A stretch of DNA of 64,000 bases from Sulfitobacter sp. HGT1 (GTDB lineage: Bacteria > Pseudomonadota > Alphaproteobacteria > Rhodobacterales > Rhodobacteraceae). A program made the position numbers and the translations under genes. The notes under the pieces were generated by a model. That model saw only the letters and a list, made by a program, of their open reading frames with translations, made no database searches and was not told where the DNA came from. Below are positions 51,734 through 60,001 of this stretch, piece after piece (position 1 is the first letter of the stretch; the number at the start of each line of letters is the position of its first letter). The stretch spans positions 62,001-126,000 of the forward strand of contig NZ_BLWI01000013.1 of assembly GCF_013282155.1 (NCBI RefSeq), in the 5' to 3' direction.

Positions 51734-52085
51734 CGTTGGGTCATCGGATTTGCCGTTTGGGCCTACCACCGTTTCGCCCTCAGCCTGCGGGACGTTGAGG
51801 ATTTGTTGGCAGCACGCAGCATTACGGTCAGCCATCAGACGATCCGAGATTGGGTAGCGGAATTTGGAACACCAATTGCGGCCAAGATCCGACGTAATCG
51901 ACCTCAGCCCGCCGACAAGTGGCACCCGGGACGAAGTTGTGATCCCGATCCGCGGGAAGAAGCACTGGCTCTGGCGTGCGGTCGATGGCAACGGATACAC
52001 GCTCGAAATCCTTGTGCATTCGCGCCGAACACGAACAGAGGCCCATAGCCTCTGGGTTGGCTGCGTAGGTGAATTCGTGGTCTGA
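51734..52085 (+). mobile_element. IS6-family transposase remnant
   Basis: Two frames together encode the front half of an IS6-type transposase. The first has 'FAVWAYHRFALSLRDVEDLL' and 'VSHQTIRDWVAEFGTPIAAK', then 'NRPQPADKW'. After a frameshift near 51925, 'DEVVIPIRGKKHWLWRAVDG' and 'GYTLEILVHSRRTRTEA' follow, holding the first catalytic Asp. The remainder, including the second Asp and the Glu, is absent and no terminal inverted repeats were found. It is an inactive fragment. Confidence 0.75.
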
Positions 52086-52153
52086 TGCTACCGCATCAGT
52101 TCCATATCAAAGCGTTGGGACATAACCTGACAAAGCCCTGAGGCACCTAGAAA

Positions 52154-53548
52154 CTAGATCACAAACGCGTAGATCAATACCCACGCCGACAACGCGACAC
52201 CACAGATCAGCGTATATGCACCGTTCCAGACCAGCCCCACACGAAGCGCACTGATCCCAGCGAATGAACCAATAAGCAGCGTGGTTGCCGTGAAAGGCGA
52301 ACTTGCGCCGCTCAGCGCCCACCCCGCCGTCAGTGCAACCACAAGCGCCGTGGGTTGCACACCCAGACTGGCCGCGTCAGGTATCAAAGGTGCGATCAGC
52401 GTAACGGCAAGGATCGGGTTCATGCCAATCTGACCCGCCAGCGGAATAATCCAAACAAAGGCAACCAAGATGATCCAAGGCGGCACCGTTGAAAGATCCA
52501 ACCCTGCTTTGAGCATCAAAGGCCCCAACAACTGCGAACCGACAGTGCCAATATAGCCGGCCATCATCAGCAAAATCAGCTCACCACGATATCCGGGTAG
52601 TTCCACTAGAACATAGCTTTTGATTTGGGCCCCGGCACTGGCAAACGGGGCATCAGACCAGTGCTGGATCAGCATCCAGACCAAGGCGATAGAGGGCACC
52701 AAAACGGCCACCAAACCAACGATCCGCGCATCCGAAACTTCGTGCAAACTGACAACGCCGACCACCAGAACCGTCAAAAGCGCGAGCAACGGTAACATCG
52801 TAGACCAGGTTCCGGTCGGCTCTGTTCGGGTTGGCGTTACCGCCAAATGCGGCTTGAATACAGTATCCAGACCCCAGCCGATGCCAGCCAGAATGAATGC
52901 CGTCATGAGCCCCGGGACCAAGACCTGCGTCCATGTGGTATTCGGAATGACACTTATGGTAATTGCCATCGCAAACGAAAGCGGTGACCACGGTAAAGAT
53001 GAGACAAAGCCACGTTGGATGGCCAGCAACATCCGCCTGATACGATGCCCGCGAATTTCGGCATCGGGTTCACTTTTCGCATTTGCCATCGCCAATGTAC
53101 CCAGAAGTTGAATGGAACCATAGTTCAGCAACAAGGCGAATGCTTGCCCCCCAAGCGTCAGCGCGGCATAGCGACGGCCCGGCTTTTGCTCGGCCAGAAA
53201 GGTTCCTGCCCGTTGGATAGCAGGAGACGTCTGGGCAACAGTTCTGAGCGTCGAAAGCGCCGCAAAAAACGCACCGATAAACGCAGCCGTACTCAGGCCT
53301 TTTACGACAATATCAAGCCAGTCACGGTTCGTGGCCGCCAGCGCAATACTCAAAATCAGCCCCACCAGAACGAAAGCCTTGCGCGACAATCGCACCTGAG
53401 ATGTCAGGATCGCGACCAAACTCAGAACGAGAACCAGCTTGAGAGGTTCACTCCACTTGGCCACCCCCCATTCATTGCAGATCACAAGCACCGTCATCGC
53501 GCAAAGAAGAAGCCCTGAAGCTTTGTCGGCAAATGCGCGTGCTTTCAT
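52154..53548 (-). CDS. Polytopic ion-transporter-like membrane protein
   Basis: A 464-residue protein with about 12 hydrophobic segments. The C-terminal third, 'WIIPLAGQIGMNPILAVTLIAPLIPDAASLGVQPTALVVALTAGWALSGASSPFTATTLLIGSFAGIS' (in pieces), resembles the re-entrant 'SPFTA' type loops of the ion-transporter superfamily. The substrate cannot be deduced. I start at ATG 53548; an in-frame ATG at 53740 would add a 64-residue non-hydrophobic extension. It stands alone, 69 bp beyond the IS6 remnant. Confidence 0.65.
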   Translation of the reverse strand: MKARAFADKASGLLLCAMTVLVICNEWGVAKWSEPLKLVLVLSLVAILTSQVRLSRKAFVLVGLILSIALAATNRDWLDIVVKGLSTAAFIGAFFAALSTLRTVAQTSPAIQRAGTFLAEQKPGRRYAALTLGGQAFALLLNYGSIQLLGTLAMANAKSEPDAEIRGHRIRRMLLAIQRGFVSSLPWSPLSFAMAITISVIPNTTWTQVLVPGLMTAFILAGIGWGLDTVFKPHLAVTPTRTEPTGTWSTMLPLLALLTVLVVGVVSLHEVSDARIVGLVAVLVPSIALVWMLIQHWSDAPFASAGAQIKSYVLVELPGYRGELILLMMAGYIGTVGSQLLGPLMLKAGLDLSTVPPWIILVAFVWIIPLAGQIGMNPILAVTLIAPLIPDAASLGVQPTALVVALTAGWALSGASSPFTATTLLIGSFAGISALRVGLVWNGAYTLICGVALSAWVLIYAFVI

Positions 53549-53871
53549 AATCGTCTCTATTGCTTGATCAAAGGGCTTCCGAGCCGCTACCGTTTCAGGG
53601 GCAGTGAGGGAATTCACTAAGATGATCTTAGACCAGTGTCTGGACCCAGTGCCAATATCCGATTGAACGATGATCGCTGACACGTTTCGTGACGCTGCTT
53701 TTTTCTTGCACTTGGCCAATGGGGGGCTTTCGGCGCGCACTTCTCAATCAGGGATTTTATCCCTGGGAACCGAAGTGTCGCCCATCAAGTCATCGATAAA
53801 CAGGGTGTTGTTGCAGAGATCATCTGCAGATCGAATCCGGCCCTACCCGAAATGAAATTCAGGTGATGCGT
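53549..53871. other. Intergenic region upstream of the transporter gene
   Basis: A 323-bp stretch between the transporter start and the 3' end of the RTX-Hint gene (both leftward). The promoter of the transporter should lie here. The minus-strand frame is open to 53740, but the extra codons show no domain. No repeat or RNA feature is seen. Confidence 0.35.
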
Positions 53872-56151
53872 TTAAAACAGGACGGCCAAGTCGCGCCGTC
53901 TGATCACCTCGCGTGCAGGCCCGCCGTACCAGCTTGCCGGAAAAGCGCGCAAGCTCGGGTCTGCCCGAAGATCGGGGAACAGCGATAGCAGCTCCGTTCG
54001 AGGCTCATGCCCCATCATCTTGAGACTCATCGGTCCGGGATAAAAACTCTCCGACAGGGCGTTTTCGGCAAAAATGATCTGATGGGCGTCGAACATCAGA
54101 TGGACGTAGCAGACCGACCGCTTGCCGATGGCGATGCGCACGCCCGGCATATATTCGGCAAGATGTTTCGCGCGCACCAGATTGCTTTCGCCAACCATCA
54201 TGGAATGCTGCGGAGAGACGAACAATGACCGCACGTTGCCCAAGGCATCTGCCTTGATCAGGATCGGCCTGAGGTTTGGCGCAGCGCGCAGGGCCTCGTG
54301 ATCCAGTTGCCGTGTGCCGATCCAGCGGATGGGTTGCGGACCATTGTCGGCCGTGATCACCAGATCGCCGACCCGAAGGTCTTCGATCAGGACATCACCG
54401 CGCGGTGTGCGAATGGCAGTACCGGTCGTAAAGCAGACAACGCCGGTGTTTTCGGAGGTGAAACTGGGATTATCCGCGCTGGCACCTGAAAAGATAAGGC
54501 CGCCGGTGCCAAAGCTCGCATTGTTAGAGTAGTCGGCACCGCCGATCCCGTCGTTGGACTGGTTTAGAATGCCATCATCGGCTTGGTCGGCGTGCAATTC
54601 CCAGATGTCATCATAGAAAGCCGACAGATTGATGAAATCGTTGTTGGTGCTGTCACCGTCATTCAGCGTGCCCGTATTGCCGGTGTTGAAATCGGTGATC
54701 GTGTCTATGCCGTCGCCTGCGGCATAGCTGAACGTGTCGCTGCCATCACCGCCGGTAATCGTGTCGTTGCCCTGCCCGCCTGCGATGGTATCGTCACCGG
54801 TGCCGCCATCGATAACGTCATCGCCCATTCCGCCCAGAACCGTGTCGTCACCCGCCGCACCGGACAGTTCGAGCCCCGACATATCAGCGGACGCATCCAG
54901 ACTATCGGCCAGATCCGTTCCAGAAACGGCCTCGATCTCGTAGAAGGTGCCGGTCGTCCCGTCGAAATTGAACGTGCCGAATTCCCATCCACCGAAACTG
55001 ACAATGACCCCATTCGTTGCAGCACCGGTATTGAAGTCCAGCGTATCGGTGTCGCCGCCTTCGTCGCTGGCATAGACCGTCACCGACCCGTCCCCATCGT
55101 CGATGACGAACCGATCCGATCCGGAATCGCCCCAGACCGTGTCGGCACCGTATCCGGTATAGATCAGATCGTCGCCCGCCCCGCCCGCAACCGAATCGTC
55201 GCCCGCCTGCCCGGACAGCGTATCGTTGCCATCCTCGCCTCGCAGGCTGTCATTGCCCGCGCCGCCGAGAATGTAGTCGTTGCCGCCCCGGGCTTCGATG
55301 TACATGCCTGCGGTGTCGGCAGAGCCATCGACTGTGTCCGCCTGCTCGGTCAGTACCAGATGCTCAATCTCGGAGAATGTGATTGTGTTCGTGCCATAGG
55401 TGATCGTCCCGGCCTCGGCCCCGGTATATGTCACCGTGACCGGACCCGTCAGAGCCAACAGGTCCATCGTGTCGTAATCAGTCCCGCCCTCGCCCCCGAC
55501 GATGGTATCGTTGCCAAAGTCATCCTCGATCACGAAGGTATCGGCGTCATCACCACCGGAAAGACTGTCGTCGTCACTGACCGTCGGCTGCGTCGTCGTA
55601 AATATCTGATCGGGGCTGATCGGGCCTGTTCCGTTCAGTTCGATATTGAAGGTTTGCGTGTTCCCGTTTGCATATGTGACTGTGTAAATAACGCCGTAGG
55701 TGGTCGGCGAATGCTGAGTGACCGAAGATGTGATGCCGGTGTAGTTTTCCTGCAGGACGATCTTGTCCGTGCCATAGTCGAATCCACGCAAGGCAAGGGT
55801 ATTGGTCGTGTTCGTCGTCTCGACCAGCACGTAATCCGCGACATTGTCACCATCATTGTCGCTACCGCCCCCGTCATCAAGACGGATGGTCGCAATGGAG
55901 CCATCTTCGGCGGCCCAACGGAAATAGTCCTGGCCGGTGGTCCCGTTAATTGTCTGCCCGTTATTGACCGCCGTGTAGCTTGGCGGACCCTTTTGCCCGC
56001 CATAGATGGTGTCGTTCCCGGTGCCTCCCGCAATCGTATCATTGCCGGAAAGGCCACGCAGAGAGTCGTTGCCGCCGTTGCCTTGGATGCTGTCCGCGCC
56101 CGTCGTACCGGTCAATGTATCGTCGCCGGTTCCGCCGGTCACAGTGGCCAT
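53872..56151 (-). CDS. RTX-repeat protein with C-terminal Hint domain
   Basis: A 759-residue, strongly acidic secreted protein. It begins with calcium-binding RTX nonapeptides (GGTGDDTLTG, GGNDSLRG and others, residues ~5-45). A beta-sandwich-like part follows (~50-190), then several more RTX blocks up to ~510. The C-terminal ~187 residues are a Hint domain starting at C573 in 'VVCFTTGTAIRTPRG', then 'IEDLRVGDLVITADNG' and 'LFVSPQHSMMV' (block with the conserved His). Hint domains perform N-S acyl shift and self-cleavage; the following acceptor is not visible. Type I secretion is expected. The ATG at 56151 follows GAGGGG; longer starts lack support. Confidence 0.85.
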   Translation of the reverse strand: MATVTGGTGDDTLTGTTGADSIQGNGGNDSLRGLSGNDTIAGGTGNDTIYGGQKGPPSYTAVNNGQTINGTTGQDYFRWAAEDGSIATIRLDDGGGSDNDGDNVADYVLVETTNTTNTLALRGFDYGTDKIVLQENYTGITSSVTQHSPTTYGVIYTVTYANGNTQTFNIELNGTGPISPDQIFTTTQPTVSDDDSLSGGDDADTFVIEDDFGNDTIVGGEGGTDYDTMDLLALTGPVTVTYTGAEAGTITYGTNTITFSEIEHLVLTEQADTVDGSADTAGMYIEARGGNDYILGGAGNDSLRGEDGNDTLSGQAGDDSVAGGAGDDLIYTGYGADTVWGDSGSDRFVIDDGDGSVTVYASDEGGDTDTLDFNTGAATNGVIVSFGGWEFGTFNFDGTTGTFYEIEAVSGTDLADSLDASADMSGLELSGAAGDDTVLGGMGDDVIDGGTGDDTIAGGQGNDTITGGDGSDTFSYAAGDGIDTITDFNTGNTGTLNDGDSTNNDFINLSAFYDDIWELHADQADDGILNQSNDGIGGADYSNNASFGTGGLIFSGASADNPSFTSENTGVVCFTTGTAIRTPRGDVLIEDLRVGDLVITADNGPQPIRWIGTRQLDHEALRAAPNLRPILIKADALGNVRSLFVSPQHSMMVGESNLVRAKHLAEYMPGVRIAIGKRSVCYVHLMFDAHQIIFAENALSESFYPGPMSLKMMGHEPRTELLSLFPDLRADPSLRAFPASWYGGPAREVIRRRDLAVLF

Positions 56152-56579
56152 GTTCAGCCCCTCACTCTTTAAGTAGTCACCTTTCTGAAGTCGATAAATT
56201 AAATTGAGGTAAAAAATATGTTTGCTTTGCGTCAACCTTTTGCACATCCAATCAATCAGTTGGCCGGTGTGTTTTGTTGGATCTGTCGTAAATTTTTCTG
56301 GTTCTTTCCCTTTCCGGCTGATTTTCGGACATGGTGCCAAAGCAAGCGCCTTGCCTCGTATGCGTGGGCTAGAACACAAGTTTTTTATTCCGCTGGCCGA
56401 GTGCCTGCGTCTTGATATTCTTAATTTTCAGAAGATAGGCGAGGTCATAGCAAACGCTTCGTTCTGCTATGGGTATGCCGAAGGACTGATCCGCCCCGAT
56501 CAAGACTGAAGTCTCGCCGTCGTTTGGAAGTCAGGGCTAGCAGGCGTATTCCGTATGATACCACGGCAGACCTGCCCTA
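56152..56579. other. Intergenic region upstream of the RTX-Hint gene
   Basis: A 428-bp AT-rich stretch that should hold the leftward promoter of the RTX-Hint gene. Short plus-strand frames have no recognisable domain. No clear palindrome or terminator was found. Confidence 0.35.
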
Positions 56580-57164
56580 CTACAGCGCGATTCCCGCATC
56601 TTGCAATTGCTCCTTGTCCGGCAAATCCCGCAGGCTCTCCAACCCGAAGGCCACCAGGAACCGGTCGGTTGTGACAAAGGTGTAGGGCGCGCCGCGCCGG
56701 GGGCTGCGGGGGCCCGTCCCGATCAGACCCAGACCGTTCAGCCGTCCGATCAGATCGCGGCTGATCTCCTTGCCGAAGATGTCTTTCAATCCGTCGCGCG
56801 TGATTGGCTGATGATAGGCAATGGCGGCCAGCACCGCGGTGTCAAATTCGCTCAGGTCAAGATCCTGATTACCCACCTCTGCTGCCGCGCGGATTGCGGG
56901 CGCGTAGACGGCGCGGGTGCGCAAAATCCACCCGTCGGCAACGCGGGCAACCTCGAACGCCCGCCCTTCCAGGTCGGCGGCGAGATCCTCGATCAGCAGA
57001 TCAACCGAAGCATCCCCCACTACCCGCGCCAGATCCGCGCGCGGCACCGGTGCAGAACTCGCGAACAGCACCGCTTCGATCCTGCGCATCCATATGCGCC
57101 AGCGCTGCTCTGGCGGCAGATCGGCAAGGGCGCGGTCCAGGTCAGCGGGGTGGTGTTTTGCCAT
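56580..57164 (-). CDS. ScpB-like chromosome segregation protein (plasmid-borne)
   Basis: A 194-residue ScpB-family protein with two winged-helix domains: 'IEAVLFASSAPVPRADLARVVG' (first), then 'LDLSEFDTAVLAAIAYHQPITRDGLKDIFGKEISRDLIGRLNGLGLIGTGPRSPRRGAPYTFVTTDRFLVAFGL' (second, in pieces), the typical ScpB core. Chromosomal ScpB acts with ScpA and SMC; neither is present here. It is preceded by the DUF1403 gene, 2 bp away, and probably translated with it. I start at ATG 57164; an upstream start at 57242 would overlap DUF1403. Confidence 0.8.
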   Translation of the reverse strand: MAKHHPADLDRALADLPPEQRWRIWMRRIEAVLFASSAPVPRADLARVVGDASVDLLIEDLAADLEGRAFEVARVADGWILRTRAVYAPAIRAAAEVGNQDLDLSEFDTAVLAAIAYHQPITRDGLKDIFGKEISRDLIGRLNGLGLIGTGPRSPRRGAPYTFVTTDRFLVAFGLESLRDLPDKEQLQDAGIAL

Positions 57165-57166
57165 AT

Positions 57167-58060
57167 TCACACCCCGTAGAGGCGGAAACTGTCGCGCCCC
57201 GTCACTTCGCGCAGCGCACCCAAACTCACCAGCCGATCGCACAGCCGCCGCGCCGCCCGATCCGGCAACGGCAAGGCAGACGGAGCCACGGCATCGCGGG
57301 TCAGAAACATCTCAACCGCCTCCCCTGCGCCCTTGGCGCGCAGCCTGGGAGCCACCGCGTGAAGACGCGCCGCGCGCCGCGCCAGATCAGCCGCCATCCG
57401 GGTTGTCTCAATGGCCGATGCCACGACAGCGCGGTGACAGGCAAGCCGCAGATCATCACCGGTCTTGCGCAGATCGCGCGGTGTAAGCCCGACCCCCAGC
57501 AACGGCACCGCATAGTGCCATCCCAAGGCCTGCGCCAGCGCCGCATCCGCCAGAAGGAGCGCCACATGCTCCGCGCGCGGATGATCCGACATCACCGCCT
57601 CAAACACGGATGACGCACGCCCCACCGGGCCACCCTGCCCCGCGCCAGGTCCGCCGAGCCAGACCGCGAGTTCGGTCTTAGAATAGGTCGGTAGGGCACG
57701 GTGCAGCGCGGTGACCGAGATCGGTCGTTCGATCGCTTGTCGCCAGTGCTGATAAATCTCCCCCGCGGGGCCGGGCAGGTCGCCGGGCCGCATCAGATGC
57801 AGGGCATCGCGCAGGTCTGCGGCCCGCTCTGGCCGTCCCGACTGGGCCACACTGGCCTCTGCAGCGCGCAGCGCCAACCGCTCGCGCAACAAGGTTTGGG
57901 GGACGTCCGCCCGCGCCACCACAAGATGCAGGTGGCCGAGCGCCGCACCTGACAAAAACGCCACATCTTCAAGAGATTCATTGCGGGCAGAGGTGACCCA
58001 CCCCGGCATCGGGGGTAATGTCTTTTGGTCCGCATCAAGTGGGGTTAGCGCGTGTTTCAT
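57167..58060 (-). CDS. DUF1403 family protein
   Basis: A 297-residue Ala/Leu/Arg-rich protein matching DUF1403 as I recall it: 'PPMPGWVTSARNESLEDVAFLSGAALGHLHLVV' at the front, 'LLRERLALRAAEASVAQSGRPERAADLRDAL', 'MRPGDLPGPAGEIYQHWRQAIERP', then 'ADAALAQALGWHYAVPLLGVGLTPRDLRKTGDDLRLACHRAVVAS' (each in pieces). The function is unknown. DUF1403, ScpB-like and tyrosine-recombinase genes recur together on rhizobial and rhodobacterial plasmids (from memory). It is divergent from the recombinase with a 72-bp promoter region. Confidence 0.75.
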   Translation of the reverse strand: MKHALTPLDADQKTLPPMPGWVTSARNESLEDVAFLSGAALGHLHLVVARADVPQTLLRERLALRAAEASVAQSGRPERAADLRDALHLMRPGDLPGPAGEIYQHWRQAIERPISVTALHRALPTYSKTELAVWLGGPGAGQGGPVGRASSVFEAVMSDHPRAEHVALLLADAALAQALGWHYAVPLLGVGLTPRDLRKTGDDLRLACHRAVVASAIETTRMAADLARRAARLHAVAPRLRAKGAGEAVEMFLTRDAVAPSALPLPDRAARRLCDRLVSLGALREVTGRDSFRLYGV

Positions 58061-58132
58061 ATGCGAAGCCTAACCTTGGGCGGCGCTTTTAGCCAGCATA
58101 TAGTGCTATAACCGCCCCATCCTGTACGACCA

Positions 58133-58169
58133 CGTTATGTCCAATAAGTTTGCATTATCGGACATAACG
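58133..58169. repeat. dif-like palindrome at the recombinase start
   Basis: Arms CGTTATGTCCAATAA (58133-58147) and, complementary with one mismatch, TTATCGGACATAACG (58155-58169) flank a 7-bp centre GTTTGCA. The layout, two ~11-15 bp arms around a 6-8 bp spacer, is that of tyrosine-recombinase core sites. The first possible ATG of the recombinase (58137) lies inside it. It could also be an operator. Confidence 0.55.
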
Positions 58170-59288
58170 GGTATGTTCAGCAGCATGACAGAAAACAACG
58201 ACAAATCACGCCTGAATATACCTAGGCCCGATGAAGCAAACGATGCGCTTCCGTCTACTGATGAGCGCTTGAGCCTGCCTAACGATGTGGCGGGGTCGGG
58301 TCCTCTCGACCGTCTTGTAGATACCGCGCGCGATTATGCACGTCAGGCAACGGCTGAGAACACCAATAAGGCGTATGCTAAAGACTGGGCGCATTTTACG
58401 CGTTGGTGTCGCAGGCGCGGCGCAAACGCGCTGCCCCCCAGCCCGGAACTGATCGGGCTCTACATTGCGAACTGTGCAGCGCCCGACACCGAGACCCCTG
58501 CCCGTCCAGCACGACCGCTGTCGGTATCGACCATCGAGCGCCGCCTGTCTGGCCTTGCCTGGCACTACCAGCAGCGCGGCTTTACGCTTGATCGTAAGGA
58601 CCGGCATATCGCGACTGTTCTGGCTGGCATCCGGCGCAAGCACGCGCGGCCGCCCGTTCAGAAAGAAGCGGTGCTGGCTGAAGACATCCGCGCCATGGTA
58701 GCCACCCTGCCCTTTGATCTGCGCGGATTGCGGGACCGTGCGATCCTGCTGATTGGCTATGCGGGTGGGCTGCGTCGCTCCGAGATTGTCAGCCTTGATC
58801 ATAGCCGCGATGATACGCCAGATAGCGGTGGTTGGGTTGAGATCGAAGATAACGGCGCGATCTTGTTCCTGCGCGGAAAAACCGGCTGGCGCGAGGTCGA
58901 GATTGGCCGGGGATCGTCGGATCAAACCTGCCCAGTCCATGCGCTGGAGCAATGGCTGCAGTTCGCCAAGATCGACTTTGGCCCCCTCTTCCGCCGGACC
59001 ACCCGTGACAACAAGCGCGCCCTCGATGCGCGCCTCTCTGACAAACACGTCGCACGGCTTATCAAACAAACTGTATTGGACGCGGGCATCCGTAGTGATC
59101 TGTCCGAAAAAGACCGGCTTGCCCTGTTCTCGGGGCATAGCTTGCGGGCGGGTCTGGCGTCGAGTGCAGAGGTCGACGAGCGCTACATCCAGAAGCACCT
59201 TGGCCATGCATCGGCTGAGATGACCCGCCGGTACCAGCGGCGCAGGGATCGGTTCAGGGTGAACCTGACGAAGGCTGCGGGACTTTGA
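58137..59288 (+). CDS. Tyrosine recombinase/integrase
   Basis: A 383-residue phage-integrase-family recombinase. The N-terminal SAM-like DNA-binding domain includes 'TAENTNKAYAKDWAHFTRWCRRRG'. Catalytic residues are visible: Arg in 'GYAGGLRRSEIVSL', Lys in 'LFLRGKTGWREVEI', 'GHSLRAGLAS' (HxxR), 'HLGHASAEMTRRYQRRRDRF' (His and nucleophile Tyr). All are intact. A dif-like palindrome overlaps the 5' end; starts at 58173 or 58185 would leave it untranslated and are equally possible. With DUF1403 and ScpB-like genes it probably resolves plasmid multimers or moves the module (inference). Confidence 0.85.
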   Translation: MSNKFALSDITGMFSSMTENNDKSRLNIPRPDEANDALPSTDERLSLPNDVAGSGPLDRLVDTARDYARQATAENTNKAYAKDWAHFTRWCRRRGANALPPSPELIGLYIANCAAPDTETPARPARPLSVSTIERRLSGLAWHYQQRGFTLDRKDRHIATVLAGIRRKHARPPVQKEAVLAEDIRAMVATLPFDLRGLRDRAILLIGYAGGLRRSEIVSLDHSRDDTPDSGGWVEIEDNGAILFLRGKTGWREVEIGRGSSDQTCPVHALEQWLQFAKIDFGPLFRRTTRDNKRALDARLSDKHVARLIKQTVLDAGIRSDLSEKDRLALFSGHSLRAGLASSAEVDERYIQKHLGHASAEMTRRYQRRRDRFRVNLTKAAGL

Positions 59289-60001
59289 TTTCGATGGGGT
59301 TGTCTGGGCTGGCATTGTCATGAACCCTCTTCGACTGCCTCATTGAAAGCAAATTGTCTGCGGACAATTTCTGGCTCAACCGCAACGCTACGGTCAAAAT
59401 GATGTCGGTAGGATTATAAACCGAAATGGCATGCACCTGTTTACCATGGCTCGCCTCCGCTTCAAAGAAGCAGACAAAAAATTGCGGGATGGAGGTGATC
59501 TGTGATCCTGGGTGGGTCTATCGGAAGGTTCTGAGATCGGGTGAACCGCTCTGCTTGCGAAAGAGAATCGCCGGGAGTGCATTCCGCGAACCGCACATTT
59601 TTTCCTTGGTCCCACCTGCGGATTGCGAGATTTTTGCATTTAAACTCACTCTGACGACCAAACGGACCAATCATAGGGCTGATACCACCTCCTAGCCGGC
59701 CAAAATTCAGCAGAATGGTCCGAACGCTGCAGTTTGACAGCCGTGCAAATCTAATAAATGGATTAATACCAGTATCTTAGATGGTGCTGGCTTGTTATTC
59801 CCGCCTTAACCTCAGGCAGTGCGTATGCTGAAATTGCGCCACGACATCGGCGCGCCACAAGATGTGGGGCTCCCTACAATATTTACACTGTCTGGCGTCC
59901 CGGGATGAAAACTTGTTGCCCGACTCGAAAATCCCCTTTAGTGACACTTGTGTAAGTGAAATCGCGCTAAAAGCGATATTTGATAAGAGCGGGCAGTCAG
60001 T
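59289..60001. other. Intergenic region upstream of repA
   Basis: This 713-bp region holds a perfect inverted repeat AAATTGTC-TGCG-GACAATTT at 59351-59370, the putative parS at 59733-59747, a CACTT-GTGT-AAGTG inverted repeat at 59945-59958 and an ATCGC/GCGAT repeat at about 59960-59976. The last two lie within 60 bp of the repA start and are candidates for the RepA/RepB autoregulatory operator. No convincing gene is present. Confidence 0.5.
59733..59747 (+). repeat. Putative parS site, copy 1
   Basis: The 15-mer TTTGACAGCCGTGCA stands here and, identical, at 61216-61230 between repA and repB. repABC plasmids carry RepB-bound centromere sites at just such positions. Its ends TTTG...CAAA are complementary in this copy, giving a weak palindrome. 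Confidence 0.6.

Noticed and set aside
54720-56110. Regularly repeated short DNA units, at first sight CRISPR-like
   Set aside because: They are in-frame RTX nonapeptide codons (about 27 bp per unit) without unique spacers and lie within one open gene.
54583-56172. Long plus-strand frame (529 codons) opposite the RTX-Hint gene
   Set aside because: It mirrors the repetitive GGxGxD codons of the RTX gene on the other strand; composition is biased (Val/Arg/Ile repeats) and no domain is seen.
58206-59321. Minus-strand frame (371 codons) opposite the tyrosine recombinase
   Set aside because: All recombinase catalytic residues lie on the plus strand; the opposite frame is a shadow.
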